Assembly: GCF_901933205.1 (NCBI RefSeq)
Contig: NC_044574.1
Span: 16,539,733 to 16,603,732, forward strand
DNA from: Camarhynchus parvulus
Taxonomy: Eukaryota; Chordata; Aves; Passeriformes; Thraupidae
DNA: 64,000 bases
Reading direction: 5' to 3'
A program made the translations under genes and the position numbers. Below the pieces are notes generated by a model. That model did not search any database. It saw nothing but the letters and a program-made list of their open reading frames with translations, and was not told the origin of the DNA. This document shows, piece after piece, positions 39,360 through 51,618 of this stretch. How positions within the stretch are numbered: the first letter of the stretch is position 1; each line of letters opens with the position of its first letter.

Positions 39360-39780
39360 ATTTTTTCTTGAAGTTTGAGATCTGTAGTGAAGTGATTTAG
39401 AAAACAGTGTGTGAGGGAAGCATCGTGTGCTCGTTCTTTATTGCTGCATCCTATAATGCCAGGTCATTAATCATTAGTAGAAAGAGTAAAGGTCCCAATT
39501 TAGTGCCTGGGGGAGACATCTCCATTAATCGCTTGCCAATTGGAGGGGACACAATTGACTTTAACCTGCTGGCTATGGTCCATAGGGAAAGCTCTGACCC
39601 ATTTAATCAGCCTGGAATGTGTTCCCTAACCTTTCAAGTTGGATCATCGAATGTCAAGTTCTGTCGAAGGCTTTATTTAGTCAACCATGACTGGTAACCT
39701 CCTTATCTTTTGCTTTTTGTGTCAGAGATACAATAGTTGTATCAACACATGTGGAGTTATTTTGTTTTAAAGTTGCCAGA
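39360..39780 (-). mobile_element. Ancient LINE reverse-transcriptase relic, not avian CR1 type (Crack/Daphne-like?)
   Basis: Translated on the minus strand, three frames carry consecutive reverse-transcriptase blocks. Right to left: residues like VDTTIVSLTQ (about 39755-39726); LNKAFDRT*HSMIQLERLG (about 39682-39626), i.e. the K-A-F-D block carrying the first catalytic aspartate; LIKWVRAFPMDHSQQVKVN (about 39607-39551); and PPGTKLGPLLFLLMINDLAL (about 39511-39452), the P-Q-G-x-x-L-G-P block. Two frameshifts and at least two stops break the frame. The catalytic Y-x-D-D box that should follow is not recognisable. The wording G-T-K-L-G-P-L-L-F-x-x-M-I-N-D-L, preceded by I-N-G, fits Crack/Daphne-like members of the wider CR1/jockey group better than avian CR1. 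The clade is my inference; that this is a LINE RT is seen in the sequence. Confidence 0.78.
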
Positions 39781-41269
39781 CTCTGTTCTGTCCAAATGGT
39801 TTAGAAAGATTTACCCTGACTGTGATGGCATCGTATGTTATGCACAGTCTGAATGAAAAAGTGAAATTTGTAATTGCTTTCTTTTCCTGTCATTCAATCT
39901 GTGAATAGTAACCATATTTAGAGAGCTTCAGTCCCCAGTACCTTCATCAGAGACCTGAGAAATATTAACAAAAAATTCACCTAGGTTTTGATAGTCAACA
40001 AATTTTTTCCTTTTTTTCTATCAACAATAGTATATGTTATCAAGCTACGATTATCACTGTATCACTGATGGCAATGAAAAAATTCAAAAGTTCTTATGAC
40101 ACTGAATGATGCTGTGAATCAAGATGTCTCTCTCATCAGTTGGATTTATTTCTTTTATTTCTGTGCACTTGCTTCATCTGCAAGTTCAGGTTCTCTAAAT
40201 TATTTTTTTATGTTTCATGAAATTATCCAGTAATATCTGCTCTTCTGGAAAGAGTGAATCACAGTCCCCTCTGAGAGAAGTATTCACTTTATATTTTCCA
40301 TCTATTCAGAAGTAGAAAATCAAGTAAACCTGCAAAACAGTGGTAGTCTCAACAGTAAAACCTCTGTGTTTATTCTGCCAGATGAAATGGCTATTTGACA
40401 TCTACAGCTACCTCATAAAATGTGACCAGATTGATGAGCTTAAGTTATTCAGTGTTTCTCAGTTCTGTGAACATTTTGATGTTTACAGCTCTGTAGGCAG
40501 TTTTCTTTTTCTCTTTTTCTGTTTCTCTCATTCTCCATTTTTGCTGGGAACGAATGCTTAGTATTTTCAACCTTTTCATTTTACAAATTGGTCTTTAAAA
40601 TGCCTAGCTGCCTGGATGATAATAACAGGGAAATCATTTCTATCTAACTGTAGGTGCATTCATGAACCTGGCAAAGTGAGTGCAAGGAATAAACTGTACA
40701 TTTAATTAATGGCATTTCATTTCATTTTCTAAGTTAAGTTCAGCATCAATCTGTCATTAGGACTAAAAGGATGTATTTAAGAAACAGTATTGCATTCCCT
40801 TTAAAAGATCCTTACTAGTTTTGAATAATAACAGCCTACAAATGTATTAATGATAATGAGTATGCAAAATGTTCTGTACAAAAAAAGATCTGACAAGCAT
40901 GAATGGTGACAGATGATGACCAGAATTTTCAAAAATTTATGATCATTACAATGTGAAAAGTAATTATGAATAATAAAAATCTGTTTCAATAATTAGCTGT
41001 AATGAATGCTCATAGCAAGGTAAATGAACTGGAACAATTTAAGGCAATAACACACAATTTGCATTTTATACTTTGTCAGAACATTTTATCATCAGCAATA
41101 CACACTTATATTACCACAATTTTCAACATTTAGCCGTGCACCTCATGTTCAAGTCTTTGGCTAAGCCGTGATCTGTACATAAATACAAAATGGTAATAAT
41201 AATTAATTACTTTAGTAGGGCAAGATTTGTTACATTTAAAATCAATACTTTCATGCAAGTTTTGGTTTT

Positions 41270-41290
41270 GATTTATTTTACAAATAAATC
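41270..41290. repeat. Perfect 9-bp inverted repeat
   Basis: gatttattt (41270-41278) and aaataaatc (41282-41290) are separated by three bases (tac). AT-rich. Confidence 0.6.
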
Positions 41291-42924
41291 TGTATTTTAG
41301 GACTTCTCCATATAATATGAAAACATTTACAGTGTGGGAAAGGCTCTTCTAAGGTGTCAGTGCTCATTTTGTACAAACTAGGACACATCTGTGATGGTCC
41401 TGTGGAATTTTCTGTGCATTCATTCACGCTGTTTATCACAGAAGCAAGACCTCTTTGAAACAGTCAGGTTCCACTTCTCTGAAACTGGGTTTTAGCATGT
41501 GAGGATGTGCAAGTGCTCAGGGAACCCAGAGCCGGGGGACAGATTTGGAACTACTTTAAAGTTTGCAGATCTGTCTCTTTCAAATTCTTCCCAGCAGTGA
41601 GTCCTGAATTTCAGGGCGAGAAAAGTTACAACTGACTGACTCCCGTTGTTGGACCAGAGTAGTCACTCCTGGCTGGATTGTCATCACTACTGTTCAAGGT
41701 TGCTTTTTTTCATTACAGTGAACCTTTCCAAAGGGCTGTAATTCATCATTCCTTGGATGTGATGTATCAGATCTGGGGGCATCTCTGTGATTTACTTTAC
41801 TTCCAAGTCTTTTTCACTTGTATCATCATTCTGCCAAAAGACAAAATTGGAGAGCTTGTTGAAGCCCAAGAGATAATCTGGATCTCCTTTTGCTTTTATG
41901 TTATTTTAGGAAAATTATTCTGAAACCATTGAACTGGTAATACTTAGCCATGGCTAATTGCTGGTTTGCCAAAAATGCTGTTCACTCTTACACACCCAAA
42001 CTATTTTTCTGAAAAGTTTATTGCTAGCTCCCTGCTATGAATCTAGTTGCTGCCAGTTTTATCCTTAAGTTTCTGAGTTTTGCTGCACTTTGCTCTAACC
42101 CTCATGCTCTCTCATTCCTGGAGAAATTTATGGCAGCCAACAAGCATAATTTCTAAATAAAATTGTGACCCAACTTATGTTGAAGTCTGTGGAAGTCTGT
42201 CTGCTAGCTATGAGGAGAACCTAATAAGAACTTCCAGAAAGATGTGGCAAATAGCTCTTCTTCTTAACCTCTGTTAGGACACAGAAGCTGTCCTGGAAGC
42301 TGCACTCAAATTTGTTTTTGCTCTGTCTGTGTTTTCAACAAATACTCTGGAGCTGAGGGAAGCATTTCTCAGCTTGCATTTTATAAGATATCTTTGGAGC
42401 AAACACCTCCAACAAAGACATAAAAGTAGTTTAAAATTTTATTTTATTAAAAGTAGAAAGAATACATTTTATTTAACCTCAGAGAATTAATAGATAGTAT
42501 CATATAAGCTTAGGGAGGGTTAGTATAATTGCATTTGGTGCAACCATTTTTTTCCTATTATCTGAATCATGTGTTAGAGGCTGTACTTTCATACCAAGGA
42601 AGTGTAGGCTGATCCTTCCCTCAGACCACTTTTACACTTCACTGAAAAAGGTTTTCCAGGTATACTGGCACCTGGGAAGGTTGTGCCATATGAATGAAAC
42701 CTCAGGTAAAGACCTGAAGAAACTAATTCAAAACATCTGAGAGTCAGAGTCATTTGCTGTGGGTTTGAGATTTTTTTGTTGCAGAAGTGTTTGGACAGTA
42801 GTACAGGCCCAATGGGACACAATTTAATTACTTGTTACTCTTTCTTCTTAATATACTTCAAACAGAGTGAAGTGTAATAGTGAGTGTACCACAGTTCATG
42901 CCCTTGTTCTGTGTGTGGGGCTTT

Positions 42925-42954
42925 TTTCCCTGTTAACTCTTGTTAACAGGGAAA
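42925..42954. repeat. Perfect 13-bp hairpin with 4-nt loop
   Basis: tttccctgttaac (42925-42937) and gttaacagggaaa (42942-42954) are exact reverse complements around tctt. This is the longest perfect short-loop stem I found in the window. No transposon termini or RNA gene signals surround it. Confidence 0.85.
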
Positions 42955-43183
42955 CAATTTGTTTTTCTGGGTCAAATGAATTTCTAGATAGACCAAATAC
43001 TTAGATGTATGACAAGGACAGTAGGACATCAAAACATATATACCCCAGGGAATGGCTTTAAACTTCTCCTTTTGATAATACTCTTCCTGACGTGTTCAAT
43101 GCATCCATCACATCAAAGCTTTAACTTTTTTTAAAGAGGCTGCTTAAGTATGTTTTTCTTAGAGAATGCATGGAGGTTGTTTA

Positions 43184-43206
43184 AATAATAATAATAATAA
43201 AAAAAA
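43184..43206. repeat. (AAT)n microsatellite with A tail
   Basis: Five to six aat units running into seven A. Confidence 0.85.
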
Positions 43207-46200
43207 GAATTATACACTTTCAGAACAGGAATTGCAATCTGCTTGAGCAGATACATCTGCTATTATTTTTCAATGCACCAGGAATAGAAGTTTGTTGTGG
43301 ACAATGGTAATTTAATGTGAAAGTCTACAGAATGCTAAACATTTAAAACCAGTGGGTATAGATATCAGAAACATTAAACTGATCTGGGCCTGGAGCTCAT
43401 TCTGGATTAAAGCATGGAAGAACCTGAACAAGCTTACCCAGAACTAAACTTTGAAGTGGTGCTTCCTTGGGTGTCCTATCTGTGCTGGGCATGACCCTAG
43501 CCACACTTCTCCCTTCTCAAACCTTTATTTTGAAGTAGAAATCCTTGCTTATGATTGAGTAGAGCTTATGAGTTTATACACTGCTCAATTTGTGAACAAA
43601 GATTGCAGATAAAGGGATAATTACTTTCTAAAGAAACTTATAAGTTCCTCAGGATTGCCCTTTTTCTACTCTGAGTTGCACATGACTGTTTTTGCAAACT
43701 GGTGAACAACCAATGAACCCACTGAGAGGCTCCTGCACAGGAGCAGAAACTCTGTAGTGCCTTTAAGCACTTGCAAAAGCAAATGCATGGGGAAGCTTTT
43801 TACATGGAATAATGACTCTTTTTTTTTCTGATTTGCAATCTTTTAAAAATTACCAGGCTCATCTTTGTATAATCTTATTTTAATGAGTTATTTACACTGG
43901 TTATTATTTTGTTCTCCTACACCTCTGATGCCTTTTACTGTAACTGCATGTAACTGTTGAGAGACAAATAAATAAAGATTTTAGTGAGGTTTGTAAAGCT
44001 CTGGTGGGAATGGACTCCTCTGTTCCCCAGGTGAGAGTCAATCCTGCCTACAAGAAAGTTGGTATTGACTGCTCAGCTTGTTCAGCTGAGTCACACAGGC
44101 ATTTCCACTGGAGGTGTCTGGCACCAGCCCTTGAGCTTTTCCAGGCATGAAGGGAGTGCTGCCTGCTCAGAGGAGCAGTAGGACCTGTACCACAGCTCTG
44201 ACCTCAGAACCAGGACAGGCATCTGCCCATTCAGGGATGTGGGGCTTTCTGTCTGTGCACACTGGGATGCCTCAGGTTCTGCTCCACTGAGCACCCAGCA
44301 GGAGTGAAGAAGCAGGTTGTCTTGCCTCTCACGGGAGGGATTGCATGACCTTCGTAAGAAGCAGCTGCTGCTGGATCCCAGTCCCTGCCAAGTTTGGCAG
44401 TAGCTCCTAATTCAGGGCTGAGAATTGCACGCCCACACTTTCCCATGCTCCATGCTGAACACGGTCAGGGGCGCATTGCTGGCTAGAAAAGAGGCCAAGG
44501 CACATTGCTAATAGTGGTTTTCTCTGCAGGTTTTCCACAGTATTGATTACAAGGGACCAGTGACTGTGATGAAATTAGAAAAGTCAAGTTCAGTGTTATA
44601 AATAAATTATCTCTCTTGAGTAATTTATGTTGATAACATTTGCTACTTACGAATGTCTCTATTGAATCTGTACTGCAATATTTGCAAACACTTTTTGAAT
44701 AGTTGAATAAAATAGGATTTTAATAGCTTGGTTTACATTCAGAAATGCAGATTATAGTCCTCTTCAGCCTAATGTATTTAAGCTGTTGCCTACAGAATCA
44801 CAGTGTTTTGACCAGCTTTTCTCTTTACACTACAGACTTGCATTGCTTAGATGTACAAGAATATTGAAGCTAGACAAATTTCATATTGTTTAGAGCAGAA
44901 ATGCAGCTTGAATAAACAAAGGAGTTCTGCTACATTTATCTCTGTGGTGTTTTGTTATTCTTACTGCCTTTTTAGTTTTGTTGTTTTAGCTCTGTGACTG
45001 GTTTGAAAAGACATAAAAACTTCACAAGATACTTTAAATGCAAACGATCAATTTAGAGGCAGTCCTCAGGTCTACATGATGACTCTGTGGTTCGTGCAAT
45101 CATTTGTGTTTCAGTCACACCTTCTTTTCAGTAATGTTCCATATACTGTGTTTTGAAGGTGACAGGGGATGATTGGTGATTTGATGCACATTATGGCATT
45201 ATCTTATGGTATGCAACTGCTTTATAAACACTGAAATATTAAGACTCACAGTCTCAAATTTTACCTAGCTGACAGATACAATATTTTTATTCTCTTGAAT
45301 TTTTTGACACAACATTTAAAACTGTGGTTGATCAGTTTAATTGGTGTTAAGAAAGAGAGGAAGGTGAGGATGAGAACTGACTCAGCACCAGCAGTCTGTC
45401 TAGGAGAGTATATAAAACAGCAACTTACTGTCACTCACTTTTTAAAGTGAGAATTCTGAGTCCCTGCAGACCAATGTGGGATTTACTACCTCCTGCACAG
45501 GAAAGGAAAATCATCTGCTTCTTGCAGGATTGTGATTCATGCTGACTGTACTGGCTTTGGTGGGAACAGCTGAAAGGCAACACTTTTCCTCTGTAGCTGG
45601 CAGGAATGCCCACCTTCCTTTTCTTGGTCTGCACTAAAAGTTGTATTTTTTATTTCTATGAATTAAGATACTTTTGGATGCCTAATCGTTGTTTCTGCCT
45701 GCACTGACATGACTAAAATATTTTCCAGTGATAAAGATAAAAAGCTTACAGCTCCCAGACAACATAATATCTATTTTGTCCTCTGACCGACCTAAATAAT
45801 GAATTTGCAGAGATAGAGTGAGAAAGAGAAGTATATAAATATTGTAGCCAGTATCTAATGCCTCTTTGCAGTGCTGTTGATAGCAAATCTGTAGGAAAAA
45901 AGTGTGCGGCATTCCTTTTTAATATGAGAAATTAATTTAAATATAAAGCAGTGAGATTCATTTTACCACAGATTATCACATCTCATCTCATGATGTGCCT
46001 TTTACAAGACACCTGGCTGTTGAAACCAGCCTGGTCATAAGTACATTCTACAAAACTTTCTGGTAACTGACTCATCTTTTCAAAATGTCTAACAGTGCTT
46101 TCTCTCTCTTCCTGCCTTAGACCTACACAAAGGTTTTAGAATGGATATAACTTTTCATTCCCATGCACAAAAGATGAAAATACATAAGACAGGAGGAAAA

Positions 46201-46510
46201 AAGGAAACACACACTGTTAATGTTATACTTCATGAAGCACTGGAGATGTATTTGACACTGAAGCACTCTCTGTGAGCTTGCAAGCTGACTCCTCATTCCT
46301 GCAGGCCTGGAGCCCATGGGCTCTGTGAGAACCTGCAGTCTGAGTGCTCACAACATGTGCATGGGACTTTCTGCTCCCTTTGTGTTATTCATTGCTACAT
46401 CTACGGGAAGCCAAAGAGATCCAGAATCCCATTGGCACAACAGCACTGTATTTCCTAATTTAACCTGTGCTTTAATCCATATAGCACCTCATTAGTCAGG
46501 CTTTATGGGT

Positions 46511-46576
46511 GTAATCCAGAGCCCATTGATCTCAGTGGAAAATTGCCCACCAATTCCACTGGGCTTTTAATCACTA
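46511..46576. repeat. Palindromic ancient repeat relic (amniote MITE-like)
   Basis: Left arm ccagagcccattgatctcag (from 46516) and right arm ccaattccactgggctttta (from 46550) are imperfect reverse complements around an attgccc core. The wording (agcccattga...cagtgg...ccactgggctt) resembles a short palindromic repeat scattered widely in turtles, crocodilians and birds, as I remember it. The class (DNA-transposon MITE) is uncertain. Confidence 0.5.
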
Positions 46577-48378
46577 CTTGTACATGTGATGATAATTTCA
46601 CCTCTAAATCTTGTGCAAACCAAGTTTGGGACCAGGCTACTTTTTCAAGGTTATACATAACTGAAAGTTAAGTGAAAAACATGTTTCCCCTGTGTACCTG
46701 AGACAAAACCCTGCCAAATCCAGCACAAAGTGGGAAGAAAAGCAGGAAAAGCAGGATGTGAATCTTCCCCCTGCCCTGCCCCACTTCTCAGTCTGAAGGA
46801 GCGCTGTGCCATGGAGGTTCACAGACTTAGCTTCAACACCTGGCTGTGTTTTCTAGCTCCAAACTTGGCCTGGCCTCAGAAGTGTTTTTCCTCAGAACCA
46901 TGGGTGCCTCCCACAGAGAGCTGAAGGGGATGGAAAGCTTAAGCAGTCCCACAGGGAACTTAAATCCTAATTCAGGACTAACAAAAATTGATTCTTTGCA
47001 GCTGTGGAACAATTTTCTCTCCTGAACTGATGGAAGAAAAACTCAAGGAGTTCCAATATATTTCTAGGAGCCAAAGTTTTTATTGTACTTGGAAATTTTT
47101 ATTTGATCAGCAGCCTTGAGATATGAAGGGGATTATTCACCTCCCTTCCTTGTTTTGAGAACTAGCATAAATAATCCATTTAGCAATAATGCTGTGCCTC
47201 CCAGTGTTCTTGTTTATTGTTAGACCTCTCCAGCTTTCAGTGGGCTAGTGCACTCTGATTCTCGGCTGGATTTATGATGCAAATGTCAGACAAGAACTCT
47301 GTCCCTCTGTTTTCAAGCCAAATCTCTTTATTTTGTCATTGGATTTGAGTTATACATTTATGGAATCGTTGGGAAATATTTGAAAATAATAAAAATCTCT
47401 TGACAGTTAAAACCAGGTTGTAGGTTAACTCCAACCTGAAAGTTAACTGTAATTCCATAGGAATGCCATTCATAAATTGTTACTTTGACTGAATTTTCTC
47501 TAAGGATCATCATGTGGGTTTTTGGCATGCATTTCAAACACACAGTCATTCCTTCTTCACTCTGTAATGTCTTTTCACTTATTTTGTTCATATATTGTAT
47601 CTTTCTTGAGAAGAATCTGGGAATTTTTAAGGATTCTTTGTAGATAACAAGACCCTCTTACAGCAATAAATTCATTGAAACAAGGAACCCAAGTGGGAAA
47701 GACTGCAGGAATCAGAAGAAAAAAGCCTGTCATCAATAAGACCTATAGGAATAAATATAGAATGAACTTGTCCCAAAAACTTTCACACATTGCTCAGTGC
47801 AGTCCAACTCACCTGATCAAAATTAATATGTCAGACACTGAACAGGTTACAAATTAACAGATAAGTCTTTGAATGCAGTTATTGCTGAGGATTCAATAGT
47901 AGCTGTGTGATTTCAGGACTATAGTGAAATGCAGACTTCTAGTACAGTGTGACAGCTGAAGAGGAGGTGCCAACCTTGGAAGGAGTTTATTAGCTTAAAT
48001 GATTGATCCAAACTATTTCATTTAAACTACTACTTGCTATTGTTTAAATGTAAATTCAATGCTTTTTAAAAGAAATATATTAAGTGGGGTTGTATTATTT
48101 CTATATTCACACTGAGATATGACCTCTCCCACAGTTATTGTCCCAGGTCATAAGAGACCAGTAAATGTCTTTTGAAGGTAGAGAGCTTTTAGATAAGATC
48201 TACAAAAATGACATAAGATTTAGAAAATGTACTTGGCAGTGAGAACTGTGAGAATCTAGACCTGTTGAGTTCAGACAGTGACAGTAAAGTAGGACCCTCA
48301 TGGTAATTGGGGTAGGGGTATCTGCAGTCCAAGTGCAGGAGGTGCATAGACAAAATCACATTGGAGGAGATAGATCTG

Positions 48379-48415
48379 TGCAGTGGTAATGTAGATATCT
48401 GCAGTGGTAATGTAG
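48379..48415. repeat. 16-bp direct duplication
   Basis: tgcagtggtaatgtag occurs at 48379-48394 and 48400-48415, identical, with a 21-bp period. Confidence 0.85.
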
Positions 48416-48620
48416 GAGATAAAGTTGCACAGCTTCTCCAGTAAAGGAGAGCACAAGCTTGATAGAAGGAGCTGTATGGTCTAAAAATAAAGATGGAAAG
48501 AAATTGGCTGTTGAAAAGAACATTGTAGGCATTGCAACTAACTGACCAGAAATGGGTTATTGAAGGGTAGCCCACTGAAATAATTCACCAGATCTTGATG
48601 TGAATTTTCCCTTATTTCAG

Positions 48621-48646
48621 GTCTTTTTGTTTTGTTTTGTTTTGTT
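48621..48646. repeat. (TTTTG)n tract
   Basis: Four tttg/ttttg units after a ctttt stretch; simple repeat. Confidence 0.75.
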
Positions 48647-50749
48647 ACCTCCCCCCACCCCCTGGCCAACCAATTTGGATATTTTTAAGAGTTATCTTCT
48701 ACATCACAAGACTACTTTAAAAAAGCGCAGTATTCAAGAATCACACTGGGGGAGTGTAACAGACATTCTGGATTTATTGTTTGTGAAAACATGGTAGTCA
48801 TGTTTCTTGCATTTCTGTTTTCATGAGCCCTTGATTTAATGACCATTTTAATGTCTGTCAGAAATAAACATTTGTGCCTAAAATGCATATGTACAGATAG
48901 GAAAGAAGTTCATAGTTTTAATTTTTATATGTCAGTTTGATATTTCACAGGTAGAATATCAGCTTTTATGTGGGCAAGGCGTTCCCAAGTACCATTAATT
49001 TCAATGAGGGTTGTAACTGTTCAGTGTTGCTAAATTTGAAGTGAGGGTGGATTTATCTTTTGTATCATGAGAAATGAATCATTGTACCTGAATAATAATG
49101 AATAATAATGTTGTGCAAGAAAGTGAATGCAGCAGTTCCAAGACAAGAAGGGGACAAGCTCAGGGCATATCCTGTGACCCCTTATTTTTAGAAGGAATTG
49201 CCCACTTGCTATATCTACATCTCAGCAAAAAGATTAGAATTTAAGAAAGGTATCTGAGCAACAAAATATAAAATTATCTTTGACTTGAGAAATGTCAAAG
49301 TTTTTGAATGTTATGCAAAGTAAAAATACATTTTAGGATGAGGCAGGATAAATTGAGTCATTGGAAGACTTTTTGTGAAACACTACATAGTTTGGAGATA
49401 AAATACTATTTTTGTACTAATCTTATGTTTTGTAATGCTGTATTTTCTAGTTCGTCATTTATGTGACAAAAACATTATGAAATATCTCTGGAGAAGACTG
49501 TTCAAATGATATTTCAAGATGGAGAAAAAGTGGGAAAGTGAAATCCTCTCAGTAAAGATTGAATGAATATTTTCTACCTGATTGTGTAAAATTACAGGGG
49601 TTTAAAAATAAAAATCAAGGTTTGTGTCCAAAGTCAAATTGCTATAATCATGTGCACTTAAATCTGTTCCCAGTTACCATGATGAAATCTATATTCGGAA
49701 TTACATAGCAACATCTGAATGGGTCCTTTCTATAAGTAAAAATGTTCCTGAATACTTTTGAAAATGAAAACTTGAAATCTTTATTTTATTTCAGCCTTCA
49801 TCTTTCAATCTTTTGACTTTTAAAAATCACCAAAAAAATGAAGAGATGGAATTATACATGTGACATTTAAATTCACACTTAGATAGGCACTTATTAAGAA
49901 CAGGTATAGTCTTTGTAAATAATGCCTGGGGACAGATAACTACCAGTTACACTGGTTTCCTTTCCCAGGAATTTAGTCACTGACATTAGTCAGAGATTTA
50001 TAAAGGAATAAACAGTTCTGTATCAATAGATTTTGTAGAATTTTATACAAAAGTTTAATTTCAGAATAAAGGGAGCTGTAGATTGCATTGTGCTGCTACG
50101 TGCTTTGCATGAAATCTTTACATATGTTGCTCATTTCAATCCTGAGACAAATGATAAATGATCTTCAAGCACTAGATCACTTTTCTGTTTACTTTCCACA
50201 TACAGACTGAAAGTTTCTGAGGACCTCAGGTGATTTGGTCTCTACAGATCTCCACTTACTATTTTTTTTTATCATGGAGATCCAAATCCTGTGGTATTTA
50301 TAGCACTCCCACACATGTATGTGTGCTGTTACAGTTAGACAATTGGTCCTGACTTCCACTGAAAAGGAACTGGGAATGGTTTGAGAAACTGTTTCCACAG
50401 TGAGCTCAGCAGAGTTGTATTCGAGGCTCCAAGGACTGCATGGTTTGTACTGCTCTCTGTATTCCATAGCTTAGAGGAGTCCAGATAAACTCAGGAGGTT
50501 CTTTCAAGAATGGGACTTAAATGTCTCCTTTGAGGCCAAAGTTCACTGTTGGAGGACAATATGATGTTATAAAACTGTATTAGTTGTTAGGTGACACTAC
50601 AGCTGTACATTTCAGTGCAGGAAATGGCATTCACACTCAGGGCTAAGACAAGAAAAGGTCAAGAGCTTTGTAATGTCCCTACCCTAAAACAAATTAGCAG
50701 TGCCACCAAGAACCTTCCTTCCTGAAGGCTTTTTGTACTAAAATCTAGT

Positions 50750-50860
50750 CTTCCTTCCTTCCTTCCTTCCTTCCTTCCTTCCTTCCTTCCTTCCTTCCTT
50801 CCTTCCTTCCTTCCTTCCTTCCTTCCTCCCCCCCCCCACCCTCACCTCCCCACCTCCCCA
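50750..50860. repeat. (CTTC)n microsatellite plus C-rich polypyrimidine tract
   Basis: About nineteen uninterrupted cttc units (50750-50827), then C10 (50828-50837), then ccacc/ctcccc runs to about 50860. This gives over 100 bases of nearly pure pyrimidine on one strand. Such tracts can form triplex (H-DNA) and are usually length-polymorphic. Copy number may be an assembly artefact. Confidence 0.92.
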
Positions 50861-51046
50861 AATCTGCTGAAATTTATCTTTGAAGGCTTTAGGTTTGGGG
50901 CTTTGGAATCTTTCTGCCTCTTGCAGACTGAAGTCTACAGTGTTTGACCTTCACCAAAATATAAGCCACTTTTAGCATTATAATTCCATCTCAATTAATT
51001 TATTTATCAGAGGATGCCTCTCATTGAAGGACAAGTCCCAGCCCTT

Positions 51047-51613
51047 TGTTGTGGTTTAACCTGAGCTGGCAACTCAGTACAACAGGGCTCAGACCCTGAC
51101 CCTCGCTGTGATGGTGAGGAAAATCAGAAAAAGGTAAAACTCATGTGCTGAGATAAGAAAAATTTAATAGTCAAATAAATAAAATAAAATATGATGATGA
51201 TGATGAAAAGGAAAAAGAAGGAAAACAAAAAGAAGAGAGAGAGGAATAAACCTAAGAAAAACAAGTGATGCAAGCTACAATTGCTCACCACCCAACGACC
51301 AATACACAGCCTGTCCCCAGGCAGTGAGTAACCTCTCTTGGCCAATTTTCCCCAGTTTATATATACTGGGCATGACATCCTATGGAATTGAATTCACCTT
51401 TGCCCAGTTTGAGTCAGCTCTCCTGGCCGTGCTGTCTCCCAGCTTCTTGTGCGCCAGCTTTCTGACATATCACGAAAAATGGAAAAGTACTTAGACTAAG
51501 CAGCACTGAGCAACATCCAGAACATCAGTGTGTTATCAAACTGATTCACACACTGAATCCAAACCACAGCACTGGACCAGTTACTAGGTAGAAAATTAGC
51601 CAAATCCAGAACA
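51047..51613 (-). mobile_element. Solo LTR, avian ERVL-type, with perfect 5-bp target duplication
   Basis: The plus strand shows the reverse complement of an LTR, from tgttgtggtttaacctgagc to aaatccagaaca. The same family 3' end (gttgccagctcaggttaaac on the minus strand) is found in the LTR at 81-681. On the minus strand a TATA box (tatataaa, within 51365-51356) and a poly(A) signal ATTAAA (51168-51163) are intact. A short (atg)n run lies at 51192-51206 and a ctcccagcttcttgtgcgcc block near 51436. The flanks ccctt (51042-51046) and ccctt (51614-51618) are identical, the 5-bp duplication expected for ERVL. No internal retroviral sequence remains. It appears younger than the LTR at 81. Confidence 0.92.
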
Positions 51614-51618
51614 CCCTT

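Larger units (their letters stand above)
39781..50749. other. Unique DNA, no gene seen
   Basis: About 11 kb without a recognised gene. It holds a 9-bp inverted repeat (41270-41290), a perfect 13-bp hairpin (42925-42954), an (AAT)n run (43184-43206), a GC-richer block (about 43990-44480), a palindromic old repeat (46511-46576), a 16-bp duplication (48379-48415) and a (TTTTG)n run (48621-48646). The 128-codon minus-strand frame at 48189-48575 has no recognisable domain. Confidence 0.55.

Noticed and set aside
48189..48575. 128-codon open frame on the minus strand
   Set aside because: No recognisable domain, an internal 16-bp duplication in the DNA, serine/tyrosine/leucine-rich composition, and no splice or promoter context. 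Treated as chance.
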